A stretch of DNA of 64,000 nt. It comes from Bacillus dicomae (GTDB taxonomy: Bacteria; Bacillota; Bacilli; Bacillales; Bacillaceae_G). Location of the stretch: contig NZ_VHIV01000003.1 of the NCBI RefSeq assembly GCF_006494425.1, forward strand, positions 434,001 to 498,000, read 5' to 3'. The position numbers were made by a program, and so were the translations under genes. Below are positions 29,647 through 39,278 of the stretch, piece after piece. Position 1 is the first letter of the stretch, and each line of letters opens with the position of its first letter. The notes beneath the pieces were generated by a model. The model was not told the origin of the DNA. It was given only the letters and a program-made list of their open reading frames with translations, and did no database searches.

Positions 29647-30282
29647 ATGTTATACGTGGGCATATTTTTAAGCTATGTTTTTTTAGGGTTATCATTATCT
29701 GCTCCAATGGGGCCTATAAATGCTGCACAGCTAGAAAAAGGTATTAGGAGTGGATTTTTTCACGCTTGGATCCTCGGCATAGGAGCCTTACTTGCAGATG
29801 TTATCTACATGGCACTTATTTATTTAGGTGTAATTCATTTTCTCGAAAAAGATATTATCAAACTTTTCTTATGGGCTTTCGGAGCTTTTGTTTTAATCTA
29901 TACAGGTATCGAAAGTTTAAAAAATGCGAATCAAATTAGCATTAGTAATACGAGGAATGATGATTCAATTATTAAAAGCTTTTTTTCTGGTTTCTTTATG
30001 TCCTTATCTAACCCATTAACAATTCTATTTTGGCTTGGAATTTTCGGCTCTATATTAGCAAAAGCCGCTTCTTCCTATGATCAAGAGCAGCTTTTGGTAT
30101 ATAGTTTTGGTATTATTTTAGGTATTTTTATTTGGGATATTACGATGGCAAGTACATCTAGTATATTTCGTAAAATTTTGAATGCTCGTATGTTATCTCT
30201 TATAACGGTAGTATCTGGAATATCACTTATTATTTATGGATTATATTTTGGTTTTCAAACTTACCAAATCATTTTTCAGTAG
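29647..30282 (+). CDS. LysE/RhtB family exporter (YcgF-like)
   Basis: 211 residues with six membrane segments and the LysE signature SAPMGPINAAQLEKGIRSG in the first loop (about 17-35), plus the conserved SNPLTILFWLG in the middle. Exports amino acids or similar small molecules. Its ribosome site GGGAGGAG lies just before the ATG. Probably co-transcribed with the YcgG-like gene; the convergent permease after it moves related compounds, giving an export/import pair. Confidence 0.88.
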   Translation: MLYVGIFLSYVFLGLSLSAPMGPINAAQLEKGIRSGFFHAWILGIGALLADVIYMALIYLGVIHFLEKDIIKLFLWAFGAFVLIYTGIESLKNANQISISNTRNDDSIIKSFFSGFFMSLSNPLTILFWLGIFGSILAKAASSYDQEQLLVYSFGIILGIFIWDITMASTSSIFRKILNARMLSLITVVSGISLIIYGLYFGFQTYQIIFQ

Positions 30283-30335
30283 CTTCTATTATTTAGTTCT
30301 CACATACTTTTTCATATTGTGTAAAAATAGATTCT

Positions 30336-31679
30336 TCACATAGCTGTATCCCTTTTTCTTGAGACAAAATGAACAATTATAGTAACAATAATAACTATCC
30401 CTAAAAACAATAAGCTCACTAGAAAACCGAAACGCGTTGTTTTTTGCAAGAGTGTTCCACTAACAGCTAGTGCAATCATTATAAGACCAATAATACTTTT
30501 TATCTGCATCCAACCTTTTGGATTCATTAATCTCCAAAATGAAAGAAGAATTAAACTCCATGTATATAACAACATTAATCCAGCTGCAGTTGTTACATAT
30601 TCATATATATTTTTTGGCAGTAATAGAGCACTAAGGATAGAAGCACCAAGTCCAATTATAATAAGAATTAAAGCTGGAAAAGAGATATTTTTCTTATTTT
30701 TTTTCGCAAACATTGCAGGTGCATCCCCCTCTTCAGCTAAGTTCATTAATACACTTGTCACTGCAAATAATGAACCAACTAATGTTGAAAAACCCGCTAA
30801 AATTAATACTACATTTAAAATAAATGGCACGTACGGCAAATTATAGTCTTGTAATGCTATTACAAAAGGGCTTTCTTTCGTATTAAACTGGTTTAATGGA
30901 ACCATCATAATTGCCAACCCTAAAGAGACTACGTAAATAATCGTTAAAATCATTAACATTACTCTTCCTGATTTTTGTGCATCTTTAGGGTCTTTCAGTC
31001 TTATTGTCATTAACCCCATAATTTCGATTCCTCCAAATGCATAAAATGCATAAATTAGAGAGGACCAAGTGCCTTTTAATCCATTTGGGAACCAGTCTTT
31101 AAAATTCCGCGGAATTTGTGCTTTATATAAACCACCCTTTATAAATCCTAAAATAATTAAAATAGCAATTACAATAAACCCCATAATAGCAGCGATTTTT
31201 GTAATAGCCATCCATTTCTCTAAACGTTCGAATATCTTTACCCCTATAAAAATAATTAATATAGCCGCTACTCCATATATAGCAGCAAATATCCATAGTG
31301 GTATTTTAGGGAACCAGTAACGTGAAAAGATTCCTAACGCACTTAACTGGCTACCCATGATAAGCAGTTCAGAACACCAATATGTCCATCCGTGACTAAA
31401 ACCAGCCCAATTTCCAAATGCTTTTTTTGAATAAATGCGAAAAGATCCTTTTTGCGGATCTTCTACAGCCATTTTTGCTAATGCTTCAAATACAATATAT
31501 GTAGTGAATCCAGTTAAAATTAGAATAAGAATAATTGAAGATCCACCTATTTTAATTCCTATACTAGATCCTAAAAAAAAGCCCGTCCCTATCGTACAAC
31601 CAATCCCAATAAGTGCGAGTTGCCACCATTTTAAATCTTTTTTTTCTTTCATTTCGTTCTTAACATCATGACAGGTCAT
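30336..31679 (-). CDS. APC-superfamily amino-acid permease (YcgH-like)
   Basis: 447 residues, twelve membrane segments. The first contains IGIGCTIGTGFFLGSSIGI, the substrate-binding GxGxGxF-type motif of APC transporters; later YAFYAFGGIEIMGL is the broken helix 6. It resembles B. subtilis YcgH, which is also near ycgF/ycgG. The start has AAAGGAG upstream, and that site overlaps the stop of the preceding 50-residue ORF. Confidence 0.88.
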   Translation of the reverse strand: MTCHDVKNEMKEKKDLKWWQLALIGIGCTIGTGFFLGSSIGIKIGGSSIILILILTGFTTYIVFEALAKMAVEDPQKGSFRIYSKKAFGNWAGFSHGWTYWCSELLIMGSQLSALGIFSRYWFPKIPLWIFAAIYGVAAILIIFIGVKIFERLEKWMAITKIAAIMGFIVIAILIILGFIKGGLYKAQIPRNFKDWFPNGLKGTWSSLIYAFYAFGGIEIMGLMTIRLKDPKDAQKSGRVMLMILTIIYVVSLGLAIMMVPLNQFNTKESPFVIALQDYNLPYVPFILNVVLILAGFSTLVGSLFAVTSVLMNLAEEGDAPAMFAKKNKKNISFPALILIIIGLGASILSALLLPKNIYEYVTTAAGLMLLYTWSLILLSFWRLMNPKGWMQIKSIIGLIMIALAVSGTLLQKTTRFGFLVSLLFLGIVIIVTIIVHFVSRKRDTAM

Positions 31680-31693
31680 ATCACTATTCTCCT

Positions 31694-31846
31694 TTATTCA
31701 TTTTGAGAATGCCCCTCATGATCACTTAAGTACTTCTCAGCAAGCTTTTCAACAACATCAATGACATCATGAGCCTTTATTTTATGATTTGCTACTCTTT
31801 CACTTCCTACAGAAATCTCAACTGTAAATAATGCTTCATATTTCAT
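31694..31846 (-). CDS. 50-residue small protein upstream of the permease
   Basis: Begins MKYEALFTVEISVGSERVAN and ends SDHEGHSQNE; acidic, soluble, with an amphipathic central helix (KAHDVIDVVEKLAEKYL). AAAGGAG at correct spacing. Its stop lies 14 bp before the permease ATG and within the permease ribosome site, so the two are translationally coupled. No known family; it is below the usual ORF size limit. Confidence 0.68.
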   Translation of the reverse strand: MKYEALFTVEISVGSERVANHKIKAHDVIDVVEKLAEKYLSDHEGHSQNE

Positions 31847-31990
31847 TTTTTCTGCTCCTTTCGCATCAAATATAACCTCACATCTTTTATCCTTTTATTA
31901 CGCAAAAATTAATTATGTATTTAAAACCTTGTGAGTCTAAAAGTTAAACAAATAAATTCGAGTTATAGTTGTAAATCTAAAAAAATGTAT

Positions 31991-32022
31991 GAGAAAGGAG
32001 AGACAGCATGCCTCTCCTCTAT
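31991..32022 (-). terminator. Probable SASP terminator
   Basis: GGAGAG / CTCTCC stem with CATGC loop, then TTTCTC on the minus strand, 20 bp after the SASP stop. Confidence 0.55.
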
Positions 32023-32041
32023 ATCCATTTCGTATATAAAA

Positions 32042-32254
32042 TTAACGAGTAACGCCACCGCCAAGTTGTTGCTCAGCTAATGATACAAGACGTTTCGTAA
32101 TTTCACCACCAACAGATCCGTTTGCACGAGCTGTTGCATCTGCACCAAGTTGCACTCCAAATTCTTGAGCAATTTCATATTTCATTTGATCAAGAGCTTG
32201 TTCAGCGCCACGTACTAATAATTGGTTGCTGCTTCCACTGTTATTGTTTGACAT
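32042..32254 (-). CDS. Small acid-soluble spore protein, alpha/beta type
   Basis: 70-residue DNA-binding protein that saturates spore DNA and protects it from UV and chemicals; degraded by GPR at germination. The family core [16 protein letters not shown] (24-39) and [15 protein letters not shown] is intact, with the GPR-cleaved site in YEIAQEF. AAGGAGGTG is an ideal ribosome site. Very similar to the second copy at 33850. Confidence 0.96.
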   Translation of the reverse strand: MSNNNSGSSNQLLVRGAEQALDQMKYEIAQEFGVQLGADATARANGSVGGEITKRLVSLAEQQLGGGVTR

Positions 32255-32277
32255 GTTATTTCACCTCCTTCTTTCAT

Positions 32278-32284
32278 TAATATG
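32278..32284 (-). promoter_or_regulatory. Candidate sigma-G -10 element
   Basis: CATATTA on the minus strand about 24 bp before the SASP start. The same CATATTAA sits in the same place before the second SASP gene. A convincing -35 was not found. Confidence 0.35.
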
Positions 32285-32445
32285 TTAAATTACATGCTAA
32301 AATATATAGCTAATTAATTGGTAATTGCGACCACAAATTTAAAGGTATAATTGATGCTCTTTAAGCCCAATATAATAGTGTATAGGAGAACGAAATATAA
32401 CATACGTGCCATGGGATATCCTAAATAGTCCTCCAACACAAAATA

Positions 32446-32484
32446 AAACGGGTTACGCTATATAAAAGCATAACCCGTTTTTAA
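32446..32484. terminator. Strong hairpin in a divergent promoter region
   Basis: Stem AACGGGTTACGC / GCATAACCCGTT with T-run on the plus strand and T-rich tail on the minus. It lies 45 bp before the YndM-like start, where no upstream plus-strand gene exists, so it may act as a leader hairpin rather than an ordinary terminator. Confidence 0.7.
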
Positions 32485-32528
32485 TGAAATATTTTATTCC
32501 ATATACTTTTAAACAATGGAGGAAAAGG

Positions 32529-33005
32529 ATGAAACATATTGTTGCTTTATTAATTAAATATACAGCTGTAACTGCGGTATTATTAGTAATACTCGGTATT
32601 TTCCAAGGTATTTCAATTCCTAGAGTATTACTGATTTCTCTTTTTCTTACAGGAGCTGCCTATTTAATCGGAGATCTCTTCATTTTGCCCAAATACGGAA
32701 ATATGATTGCTACAATGGCAGATTTCGGTTTAAGCTTCTTTGGTATTTGGTTACTAACATCCTTGTTTACTGATTTAAATGCTACTCGTAATATTGGACT
32801 TTCTTCATTTATAGCCGCTTTAATTATTGGTGGAACAGAAGTTTTCTTCCACATTTATATGAAGAAAGTAGTACTCCCTAAAGATGATGAGTTAAGAGAA
32901 CACAATCATATTCACCATGATAAATATGCTATGGAAATGTCAGATGAATATATAGATTCTTCCACAATAAATAAATCCAAGCTTGAGGATACATCTAAAA
33001 AATAA
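32529..33005 (+). CDS. YndM-like DUF2512 membrane protein
   Basis: 158 residues: four membrane segments in the first 115 residues (ALLIKYTAVTAVLLVILGIF first), then a hydrophilic His/Asp/Ser-rich tail (HNHIHHDKYAMEMSDE). DUF2512/YndM proteins are sporulation-associated in Bacillus (family knowledge, role unknown). The ATG at 32529 is chosen because GGAGG sits 6 bases upstream; an upstream in-frame ATG at 32484 falls at the foot of the hairpin and has no site. Confidence 0.84.
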   Translation: MKHIVALLIKYTAVTAVLLVILGIFQGISIPRVLLISLFLTGAAYLIGDLFILPKYGNMIATMADFGLSFFGIWLLTSLFTDLNATRNIGLSSFIAALIIGGTEVFFHIYMKKVVLPKDDELREHNHIHHDKYAMEMSDEYIDSSTINKSKLEDTSKK

Positions 33006-33035
33006 AAAAGTGGCCAACGCCACTTTTTTATTTTT
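33002..33035. terminator. Bidirectional terminator
   Basis: AAAAGTGGC / GCCACTTTT with short loop and long T-runs between convergent YndM-like and DUF3231 genes. Confidence 0.85.
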
Positions 33036-33040
33036 GTTTA

Positions 33041-33556
33041 TTAAGCTTGATCAGAGTTTCTCACATGTAATGGAGGTGGAACTACCCATCCTTTTTTCTT
33101 ACTTAAACGTAGCAAAGTTACACCTGCCTGCGCTTTTTTCATATGAAACTGTCCAAATAACATGCCTACATCTTCTCGAAGGCATTTTCCCATTACTTGA
33201 CTACATGTCACAAGTCCAGCTGCTAATCCTGCAGAAACAGCTGCCGCTATTTCTGCATCGTTAATACGCGCTCCTGGAGGAATATCTTCAATAGATGCAA
33301 CCGGTCGTTCTGGCGGAGCAGGCGGTAAAGCTACCCCATTAACTTTTAAAAGAGTTTTTAACTCTTCTATTTCCGAATTCATATCATTTTCAATTAAGCC
33401 TTCTAAAAACTTCTTCAAGTCTTCATCACCTGTATGATTCATAAATACTTGATGGCTTGCGATTGCACCTTGTGCTGCTAGAAGATAACTCCAAATATCA
33501 AATACTTCTCCATAATGTAACGGTTCATTTTGAGGATTTCCACTTAATATACCCAT
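33041..33556 (-). CDS. DUF3231 family protein (single domain)
   Basis: 171 residues, all helical, resembling one half of two-domain DUF3231 proteins (ferritin-like bundle). The core LHYGEVFDIWSYLLAAQG, ENDMNSEIEELKTLLK and GVALPPAPPERP is typical. The ATG at 33556 has GGGAGG upstream; an open frame to 33670 adds 38 residues without a ribosome site. Flanked by spore genes, so a spore role is likely (inference). Confidence 0.82.
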   Translation of the reverse strand: MGILSGNPQNEPLHYGEVFDIWSYLLAAQGAIASHQVFMNHTGDEDLKKFLEGLIENDMNSEIEELKTLLKVNGVALPPAPPERPVASIEDIPPGARINDAEIAAAVSAGLAAGLVTCSQVMGKCLREDVGMLFGQFHMKKAQAGVTLLRLSKKKGWVVPPPLHVRNSDQA

Positions 33557-33849
33557 TTTTAAATTCCTCCCTTTCGAAAATATCATAATAAATATTGATT
33601 TCAATATTGAAATCAAATTTTTAAGTATGCTTTTTCCTGCAAAAGATTTTCTACTATGCATGGAAAACACCTTTCCAACACCGCGTGTTTATTGTTTAGG
33701 AAAGTAGTTTACAAATTAAATACCCAAAGATTATGAAAGAAGATTATCAATAATCTTTGAGTGAGAATTCATTTACTATAAGGGTTTGTTTTTATACATA
33801 CACAAAAGAAATTGATTTACAATATCTACTATATTTTATGTCAATTCAC

Positions 33850-34062
33850 TTAACGGTTAGCTCTACCACCAAGTTGTTGTTCAGCCATTGCTACTAAACG
33901 TTTTGTAATTTCACCACCAACAGATCCATTTGAACGAGCTGTTGTATCTGCACCAAGTTGTACACCAAACTCTTGTGCAATTTCATATTTCATTTGATCA
34001 AGAGCCTGTTCAGCGCCTCGAACTAACAATTCATTACGACTTCCACTATTATTGTTTGCCAT
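33850..34062 (-). CDS. Small acid-soluble spore protein, alpha/beta type (second copy)
   Basis: 70 residues with intact [16 protein letters not shown] and [15 protein letters not shown] cores. It differs from the 32042 copy at only about ten positions, e.g. RN for SN near residue 9 and ANR instead of VTR at the end. GGAGGTG ribosome site. The decayed copy at 62817 is closest to this one ([13 protein letters not shown] in both). Confidence 0.96.
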   Translation of the reverse strand: MANNNSGSRNELLVRGAEQALDQMKYEIAQEFGVQLGADTTARSNGSVGGEITKRLVAMAEQQLGGRANR

Positions 34063-34084
34063 ATTATTTCACCTCCGATGTTTT

Positions 34085-34091
34085 TAATATG
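34085..34091 (-). promoter_or_regulatory. Candidate sigma-G -10 element
   Basis: GCATATTAA on the minus strand about 23 bp before the SASP start, parallel to the element upstream of the first SASP gene. Confidence 0.35.
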
Positions 34092-34308
34092 CTTCAAATT
34101 ATGAAATAATAATTATCCTTTTTATGGGAATTAGATTATGAATAAATATTGAGTTTCTTCTTAAAATAGAGAAAAAGACGTAAGAAAGAAGATCTACTAT
34201 AACGTACTTTCATAACAACACTATGTATAGATTTCTCTTTACTAAAGATTTCTGTTTTGCCAAGAGATACATATAAATTATGAAAAATGATTCTTAAGGA
34301 GATATGAG

Positions 34309-35442
34309 ATGAAAGCTGTAACCTATCAAGGACCAAACCAAATACAGGTTAAACAAGTGGATGATGCAAAATTAGAGAAAAAAGATGATATTATTGTAAG
34401 AATTACTTCAACCGCTATTTGCGGTTCTGATTTACATTTATATCAAGGTAACATGCCTTTACCTCAAGGATACATTATCGGCCATGAACCAATGGGAATC
34501 GTTGAAGAAGTCGGGCCAGATGTCACTAAAGTGAAAAAAGGCGATCGTGTTGTCATCCCCTTCAACGTTTCTTGTGGACATTGTTTCTATTGTCAACATG
34601 AAATGGAAAGTCAATGCGATAACTCAAACCCTCATTACGATTCTGGTGGATACCTTGGTTATACAGAGAAATTTGGTAACCATCCAGGGGGGCAAGCAGA
34701 ATATTTAAAAGTTCCATTTGGAAATTTCACTCCATTTGTTATACCGGAATCATGCGAACTTGAAGATGAATCTCTGCTGTTTTTATCCGATGTTTTACCA
34801 ACAGCCTATTGGAGTGTAATAAATGCGGGCGTCAAACCAGGCGATACTGTTATCGTCCTTGGTTGTGGACCTGTTGGATTAATGACGCAAAAATTTGCTT
34901 GGATGAAAGGTGCTAAACGTGTAATCGCGGTGGATTACTTAGATTATCGGATAAATTATGCAAAAAAGATTAACAATGTTGAGGTATTTGAGTTTACAAA
35001 ATTTCCCGATATGGGAGAACATTTAAAGGAAATTACACATGGTGGTGCCGATGTAGTCATTGATTGCGTGGGGATGGATGGAAAAAAATCGCCTCTAGAA
35101 TTTCTGGAACAAAAATTGAAATTACAAGGCGGAACTCTCGGCCCTATTCAAATAGCTACGAAAGCCGTAAGAAAATATGGAACGGTTCAAATGACCGGCG
35201 TTTATGGTGGCAATTATAATGCATTTCCACTCGGGGCATTTTGGGTTAGAAATATTAATCTTAAAATGGGACAAGCACCTGTCATTCATTTTATGCCGGA
35301 ACTATTTGAAAAAATAACAAATAAAGAATTTGATCCAAAAGAGATTATTACACACAAAATCCCCCTTGAAGAAGCGAGCTACGGCTATCAAATTTTTAAT
35401 AATCGTGAAGATGACTGTATAAAAGTCATTCTGAAGCCTTGA
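34309..35442 (+). CDS. Zinc-dependent alcohol/formaldehyde dehydrogenase family protein
   Basis: 377-residue medium-chain dehydrogenase. Catalytic zinc ligands Cys38 (AICGSDLHLYQG) and His59-Glu60 (IGHEPMGIVEEVG); structural zinc Cys89, 92, 95 and 103. The Rossmann motif VLGCGPVGLM binds NAD(P). The length and insert (LGYTEKFGNHPGGQAEYLKVP) resemble glutathione-independent formaldehyde dehydrogenase-like enzymes; actual substrate unknown. AAGGAGATATG precedes the ATG. Single gene with its own terminator. Confidence 0.92.
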   Translation: MKAVTYQGPNQIQVKQVDDAKLEKKDDIIVRITSTAICGSDLHLYQGNMPLPQGYIIGHEPMGIVEEVGPDVTKVKKGDRVVIPFNVSCGHCFYCQHEMESQCDNSNPHYDSGGYLGYTEKFGNHPGGQAEYLKVPFGNFTPFVIPESCELEDESLLFLSDVLPTAYWSVINAGVKPGDTVIVLGCGPVGLMTQKFAWMKGAKRVIAVDYLDYRINYAKKINNVEVFEFTKFPDMGEHLKEITHGGADVVIDCVGMDGKKSPLEFLEQKLKLQGGTLGPIQIATKAVRKYGTVQMTGVYGGNYNAFPLGAFWVRNINLKMGQAPVIHFMPELFEKITNKEFDPKEIITHKIPLEEASYGYQIFNNREDDCIKVILKP

Positions 35443-35465
35443 AGCTACAATTTATTATTCTTAAT

Positions 35466-35505
35466 GAAAAGATAAGATTACATTTCGTAATCTTATCTTT
35501 TTTTA
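35466..35505 (+). terminator. Terminator of the dehydrogenase gene
   Basis: AAAGATAAGATTAC / GTAATCTTATCTTT with loop ATTTC and seven T. Confidence 0.9.
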
Positions 35506-35676
35506 TTAAATGCTAAGTATCTATCCCCCATTTTCATCTCACATCGAAAATAGTTATTTCCAAAAACTTTGCATTTTGAGCCAGTAGTTAATTGGTAAAA
35601 AAGTGAATTAAAGTATTAACTAACCAAATAGCGGACACGATAACAATGTTAACTAACTTAAAAAGAGGTGTACTTC

Positions 35677-36531
35677 ATGTTTTATTATAAAGAAGAACTG
35701 ATTAATATTATCAAGCCGGATAAGCCAGATCCAGCTGCCGCAAAAGTTTTACAAGAAATATTAGGTGGGCATTATGGCGAAATGCGTACAATGATGCAAT
35801 ACTTCTTCCAAAGCTCAAATTTTAGAGGGAAAGAGAAGCAATATCGTGATTTACTTCGAGGTGTTTTTTTAGAGGAAATAAGCCATGTAGAACTTGTACA
35901 ACATACAATTAATCAACTATTAACTGGATCTGGTGAACCTACGCCAGGAAATGCTGGTATTGACACAGCACCACTTGACGAAGCGGTTAAACATGCAAAT
36001 CCTCATCACTTTATTGTAGGTGCTCAAAGTTCATTACCTGTTGATGCAGCTGGCAACCCATGGAATGGCTCTTGGGTATATAGTCATGGAAACTTAATTA
36101 GCGATTTACTAGACAATGTCGTACTTGAATCTACAGGTGTACTTCAAAAAACTAGAATTTATGAAATGAGTTCAAATCAAACATTTAGAGAAACACTTGC
36201 ATTTTTAATTGTGCGTGATAATGCACATCAAAATGCTTTCGCAAAAGCATTAGAGACATTGGGTGTTGAATGGGGGAAACTCTTCCCTGTACCTAACTAT
36301 GATATTAATAAATACCCAGAGTGCAGAAAGTATGTAGACATGGGATTCCATAACGCACAATTTAATTTTAGCTTAGATCCAACAAGAATGGGAGAAATAT
36401 TCCAAGGTGAATCACCAAGTAGAAACAAAGGAACATTAGCAGTAACGGACCCACCAAAAGGTTTTCCTGTACCAGAACTTCCTGAAATGCCAAATGAGCA
36501 TAGTCCTGGATTAAAAGATATGGGTCTTTAA
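35677..36531 (+). CDS. Manganese (non-heme) catalase
   Basis: 284-residue ferritin-like dimanganese catalase that removes hydrogen peroxide. Metal ligands: Glu35 (HYGEMRTMMQYF), Glu67 and His70 (FLEEISHVE), Glu151 and His184 (RDNAHQNAF). Resembles B. subtilis YdbD and the CotJC family, both linked to spores or general stress. The ATG at 35677 is preceded by AAAGAGGTG at good spacing; a GTG at 35668 overlaps that site and is unlikely. Confidence 0.93.
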   Translation: MFYYKEELINIIKPDKPDPAAAKVLQEILGGHYGEMRTMMQYFFQSSNFRGKEKQYRDLLRGVFLEEISHVELVQHTINQLLTGSGEPTPGNAGIDTAPLDEAVKHANPHHFIVGAQSSLPVDAAGNPWNGSWVYSHGNLISDLLDNVVLESTGVLQKTRIYEMSSNQTFRETLAFLIVRDNAHQNAFAKALETLGVEWGKLFPVPNYDINKYPECRKYVDMGFHNAQFNFSLDPTRMGEIFQGESPSRNKGTLAVTDPPKGFPVPELPEMPNEHSPGLKDMGL

Positions 36532-36537
36532 GATCAT

Positions 36538-36578
36538 TATGGCCAACTATTGATTCATGGTTGGTCATAGTTATTTAT
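36538..36578 (+). terminator. Probable terminator of the Mn catalase gene
   Basis: ATGGCCAAC / GTTGGTCAT stem just after the stop; the T-run is weak. Confidence 0.5.
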
Positions 36579-36732
36579 AAAGATTCATGTAAACTTGTTG
36601 TTAACATGATAGGATGTTTTAATAAATCCTCTTTATTTAAAAGTGATATTGATTATATTGCTGCTCCTCTTAATTTTTTTCTTTGAACCATTAGACGCCA
36701 CTGTATACTTACTTATAACATCCCTATATTGT

Positions 36733-36770
36733 AAAAAAAGAGGAGGAGCTTGGCCCCCTCTTCTTTTAAT
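36733..36770 (-). terminator. Terminator of the ans operon
   Basis: On the minus strand GAAGAGGGGGCC pairs with the complementary GGAGGAGGAGCTT-side arm, followed by seven T. Confidence 0.75.
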
Positions 36771-38196
36771 TTTTCTTTAAAAGAGTTGCTCCTGCAATCC
36801 CTGGGTGCGTCATTTCGAATGGATCTAGAATTAACTCTAAGTCTTCTTGTGACAGTACACCATTTTTCACACAAAGTTCTCGAACGGATTGCCCTGTCGC
36901 AATTGCTTCTTTCGCAACGCGAGCTGCTGCTTCATAACCGATATGAGGGTTCACGGCTGTAATAATTCCTACACTCTTCTCAACATACTCTTTTAAGCGA
37001 TCTTCATTCGCTTCAATTCCTTTTAAGCAATTATCTGTAAAGGCACGGAAACCGTTGTTCATAATGCTAATTGATTGCAGTAAGTTGAAAACAAGTACTG
37101 GTTCCATAACGTTTAATTCTAATTGACCTGCTTCTGAAGCAAGACAAATTGTATGGTCGTTACCAATGACTTGGAACGCAATTTGATTAATTACTTCTGG
37201 CATAACAGGATTTACTTTCCCTGGCATAATAGATGAACCTGGTTGACGAGCAGGTAGCATAATTTCCGCTAAGCCAACACGTGGACCTGATGCCATTAAG
37301 CGAAGGTCATTCGCAATTTTAGACATATTCATCATACATACTTTAAGTGCTGCAGATACTTCTGTGTATGCATCTGTATTTTGCGTTGCATCTACTAAGT
37401 CTTCTGCACCAACTAGTGGTAGTTCACTAATTGCAGCTAAATGTTTTACAACTGCTTCAATATATTCTGGGTCTGCATTTAAGCCTGTACCAACTGCAGT
37501 TGCTCCCATGTTCACTTCATATAAGTGTTGACGTGATTGCTGAATTCGTTTCATATCACGTTCAAGTACACGAGAGTACGCTTTAAATTCTTGTCCAAGG
37601 CGAATTGGCACAGCGTCTTGTAAATGTGTACGACCCATTTTAATCACATGATCGAACTGTTCTGCTTTTAATTCAAATACATCGTGCATATAACCCATCG
37701 TTTGTAATAAACCTTCTAATGCGTTTAATGTAGCGATATGAATCGCCGTTGGGAATGCATCGTTTGTTGATTGTGCCATGTTTACATGACTATTTGGACT
37801 AATATAATGATAGTCTCCCTTTTCCATTCCTAATAATTCAAGAGCACGATTGGCAATGACTTCATTTGCGTTCATGTTCATTGAAGTACCTGCTCCGCCT
37901 TGGATTGGATCGACGATGAAATGATCATGCCATTTTCCATCAAGAATTTCTTGAGCAGCTTCTGCGATCGCGCCACCCTTGTTCAATTCCAATCTTCCTA
38001 CATCTGTATTCGCAAGCGCTGCAGCTTTTTTTCCAACTGCGAACGCTTTAATTAAACTTTCATGGATTTTATACCCTGTAATCGGGAAATTTTCAACAGC
38101 GCGTAAAGTTTGAATTCCGTAATATGCCTCAATAGGTAATTCCTTTCCTCCCAAAAAATCATTCTCCACTCGCACGTTCTTGTTTGTCATTGCCAT
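36766..38196 (-). CDS. ansB: Aspartate ammonia-lyase
   Basis: Deaminates L-aspartate to fumarate and ammonia. 476 residues of the fumarase/aspartase superfamily: signature GSSIMPGKVNPVMPE (catalytic loop with the Ser base), TGLNADPEYIE region, and the N-terminal GGKELPIEAYYGIQTLRA (partly). It lies 53 bp after ansA with no terminator between, so both are one operon turning asparagine into fumarate plus two ammonia. Regulated by the divergent AnsR, as in B. subtilis. Confidence 0.95.
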   Translation of the reverse strand: MAMTNKNVRVENDFLGGKELPIEAYYGIQTLRAVENFPITGYKIHESLIKAFAVGKKAAALANTDVGRLELNKGGAIAEAAQEILDGKWHDHFIVDPIQGGAGTSMNMNANEVIANRALELLGMEKGDYHYISPNSHVNMAQSTNDAFPTAIHIATLNALEGLLQTMGYMHDVFELKAEQFDHVIKMGRTHLQDAVPIRLGQEFKAYSRVLERDMKRIQQSRQHLYEVNMGATAVGTGLNADPEYIEAVVKHLAAISELPLVGAEDLVDATQNTDAYTEVSAALKVCMMNMSKIANDLRLMASGPRVGLAEIMLPARQPGSSIMPGKVNPVMPEVINQIAFQVIGNDHTICLASEAGQLELNVMEPVLVFNLLQSISIMNNGFRAFTDNCLKGIEANEDRLKEYVEKSVGIITAVNPHIGYEAAARVAKEAIATGQSVRELCVKNGVLSQEDLELILDPFEMTHPGIAGATLLKKN

Positions 38197-38249
38197 TTTA
38201 ATTTCTCCCCCATATTAAATGTAAAACCTAAATAAATCATATGAAGTCC

Positions 38250-39254
38250 TTACCAATCCTTATCAGATTTTATTGTTAAATCGTAGGCTAAAGGCTCTTC
38301 AATAATTTTTTTAATCTCTTCTAATTTATTAGTTTTTCCAAGCGTCCACATCAATTTTGCTATGATGGCTTCCGTATTCATATCTCCAGACAATATTACT
38401 TGATGTTGTGCCACTTTCCGTCCTACTTCATAGAGAAGTATGTCTTCTCCTTCTTCCAGGCATTGAGTAGTAATCACTACAGCAATCCCCATTTCAGTCA
38501 ACTCTTGAATTTTCGAAAGCAAGTTCCTTCCTTCAAAAGGTAATCCACCGTTTCCAAAACTTTCAATAATAATCCCTTTATACAAATCTTTTAAACAATC
38601 AAATATCTCTGGCTTTGTACCTGGATACAATTTCATAAGAAAAACATCCGTACATAAATTAGTATCTATTGAAAGTTCATTATGTGAGGAAGTTGGCTTC
38701 CAATGATATTTCACTTCATCTTCATTTACCTCAGCAACATATGGAGAATTCACACTTTCAAATGCATCATAACTTTTTGTTCGCATTTTAACTGCTCTCG
38801 TCCCAATAATCACCCTACTATCAAAAACAATAAACACACCGCCAACATTCTCACAGGCAAACCTAAGAGCATCAGCTACATTTTTCTTTGCGTCTGTCTT
38901 TTTAAAACTAATAGGTACTTGTGAACCTGTTAAAACAACTGGTTTTCTTAAACCTTGCAGCATATAAGATAACGCAGAAGATGTATAAGCTAACGTATCC
39001 GTTCCATGTGTAATCACAAACCCGTCATAGTCATCATAGTGATTAAAAACAGCATTAGCTATTTCTTTCCAGTGCTCAGGTTGCATATTGGTACTATCAA
39101 TATTCATTAAGATTTTGCAATCTATTTCTAAGTTTCGAGAAGACTTCGAAAAATAATTCAATAATTCCTCAGCGGACAATCCTGGAACAAGCCCCTCATT
39201 CCCCTCCACAGATGCAATTGTCCCACCAGTTGCAAGTAATAAAATTTTCTTCAT
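38250..39254 (-). CDS. ansA: L-asparaginase, type I (cytoplasmic)
   Basis: Hydrolyses L-asparagine to aspartate. 334 residues with both catalytic threonine motifs, [10 protein letters not shown] (6-15) and [12 protein letters not shown], plus LTGSQVP. No signal peptide. The ATG at 39254 is chosen for GGAGGGG 7 bases upstream; the in-frame ATG at 39269 overlaps that site. First gene of the ansAB operon. Confidence 0.95.
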   Translation of the reverse strand: MKKILLLATGGTIASVEGNEGLVPGLSAEELLNYFSKSSRNLEIDCKILMNIDSTNMQPEHWKEIANAVFNHYDDYDGFVITHGTDTLAYTSSALSYMLQGLRKPVVLTGSQVPISFKKTDAKKNVADALRFACENVGGVFIVFDSRVIIGTRAVKMRTKSYDAFESVNSPYVAEVNEDEVKYHWKPTSSHNELSIDTNLCTDVFLMKLYPGTKPEIFDCLKDLYKGIIIESFGNGGLPFEGRNLLSKIQELTEMGIAVVITTQCLEEGEDILLYEVGRKVAQHQVILSGDMNTEAIIAKLMWTLGKTNKLEEIKKIIEEPLAYDLTIKSDKDW

Positions 39255-39278
39255 ACACAACCCCTCCATAAAATAAAA

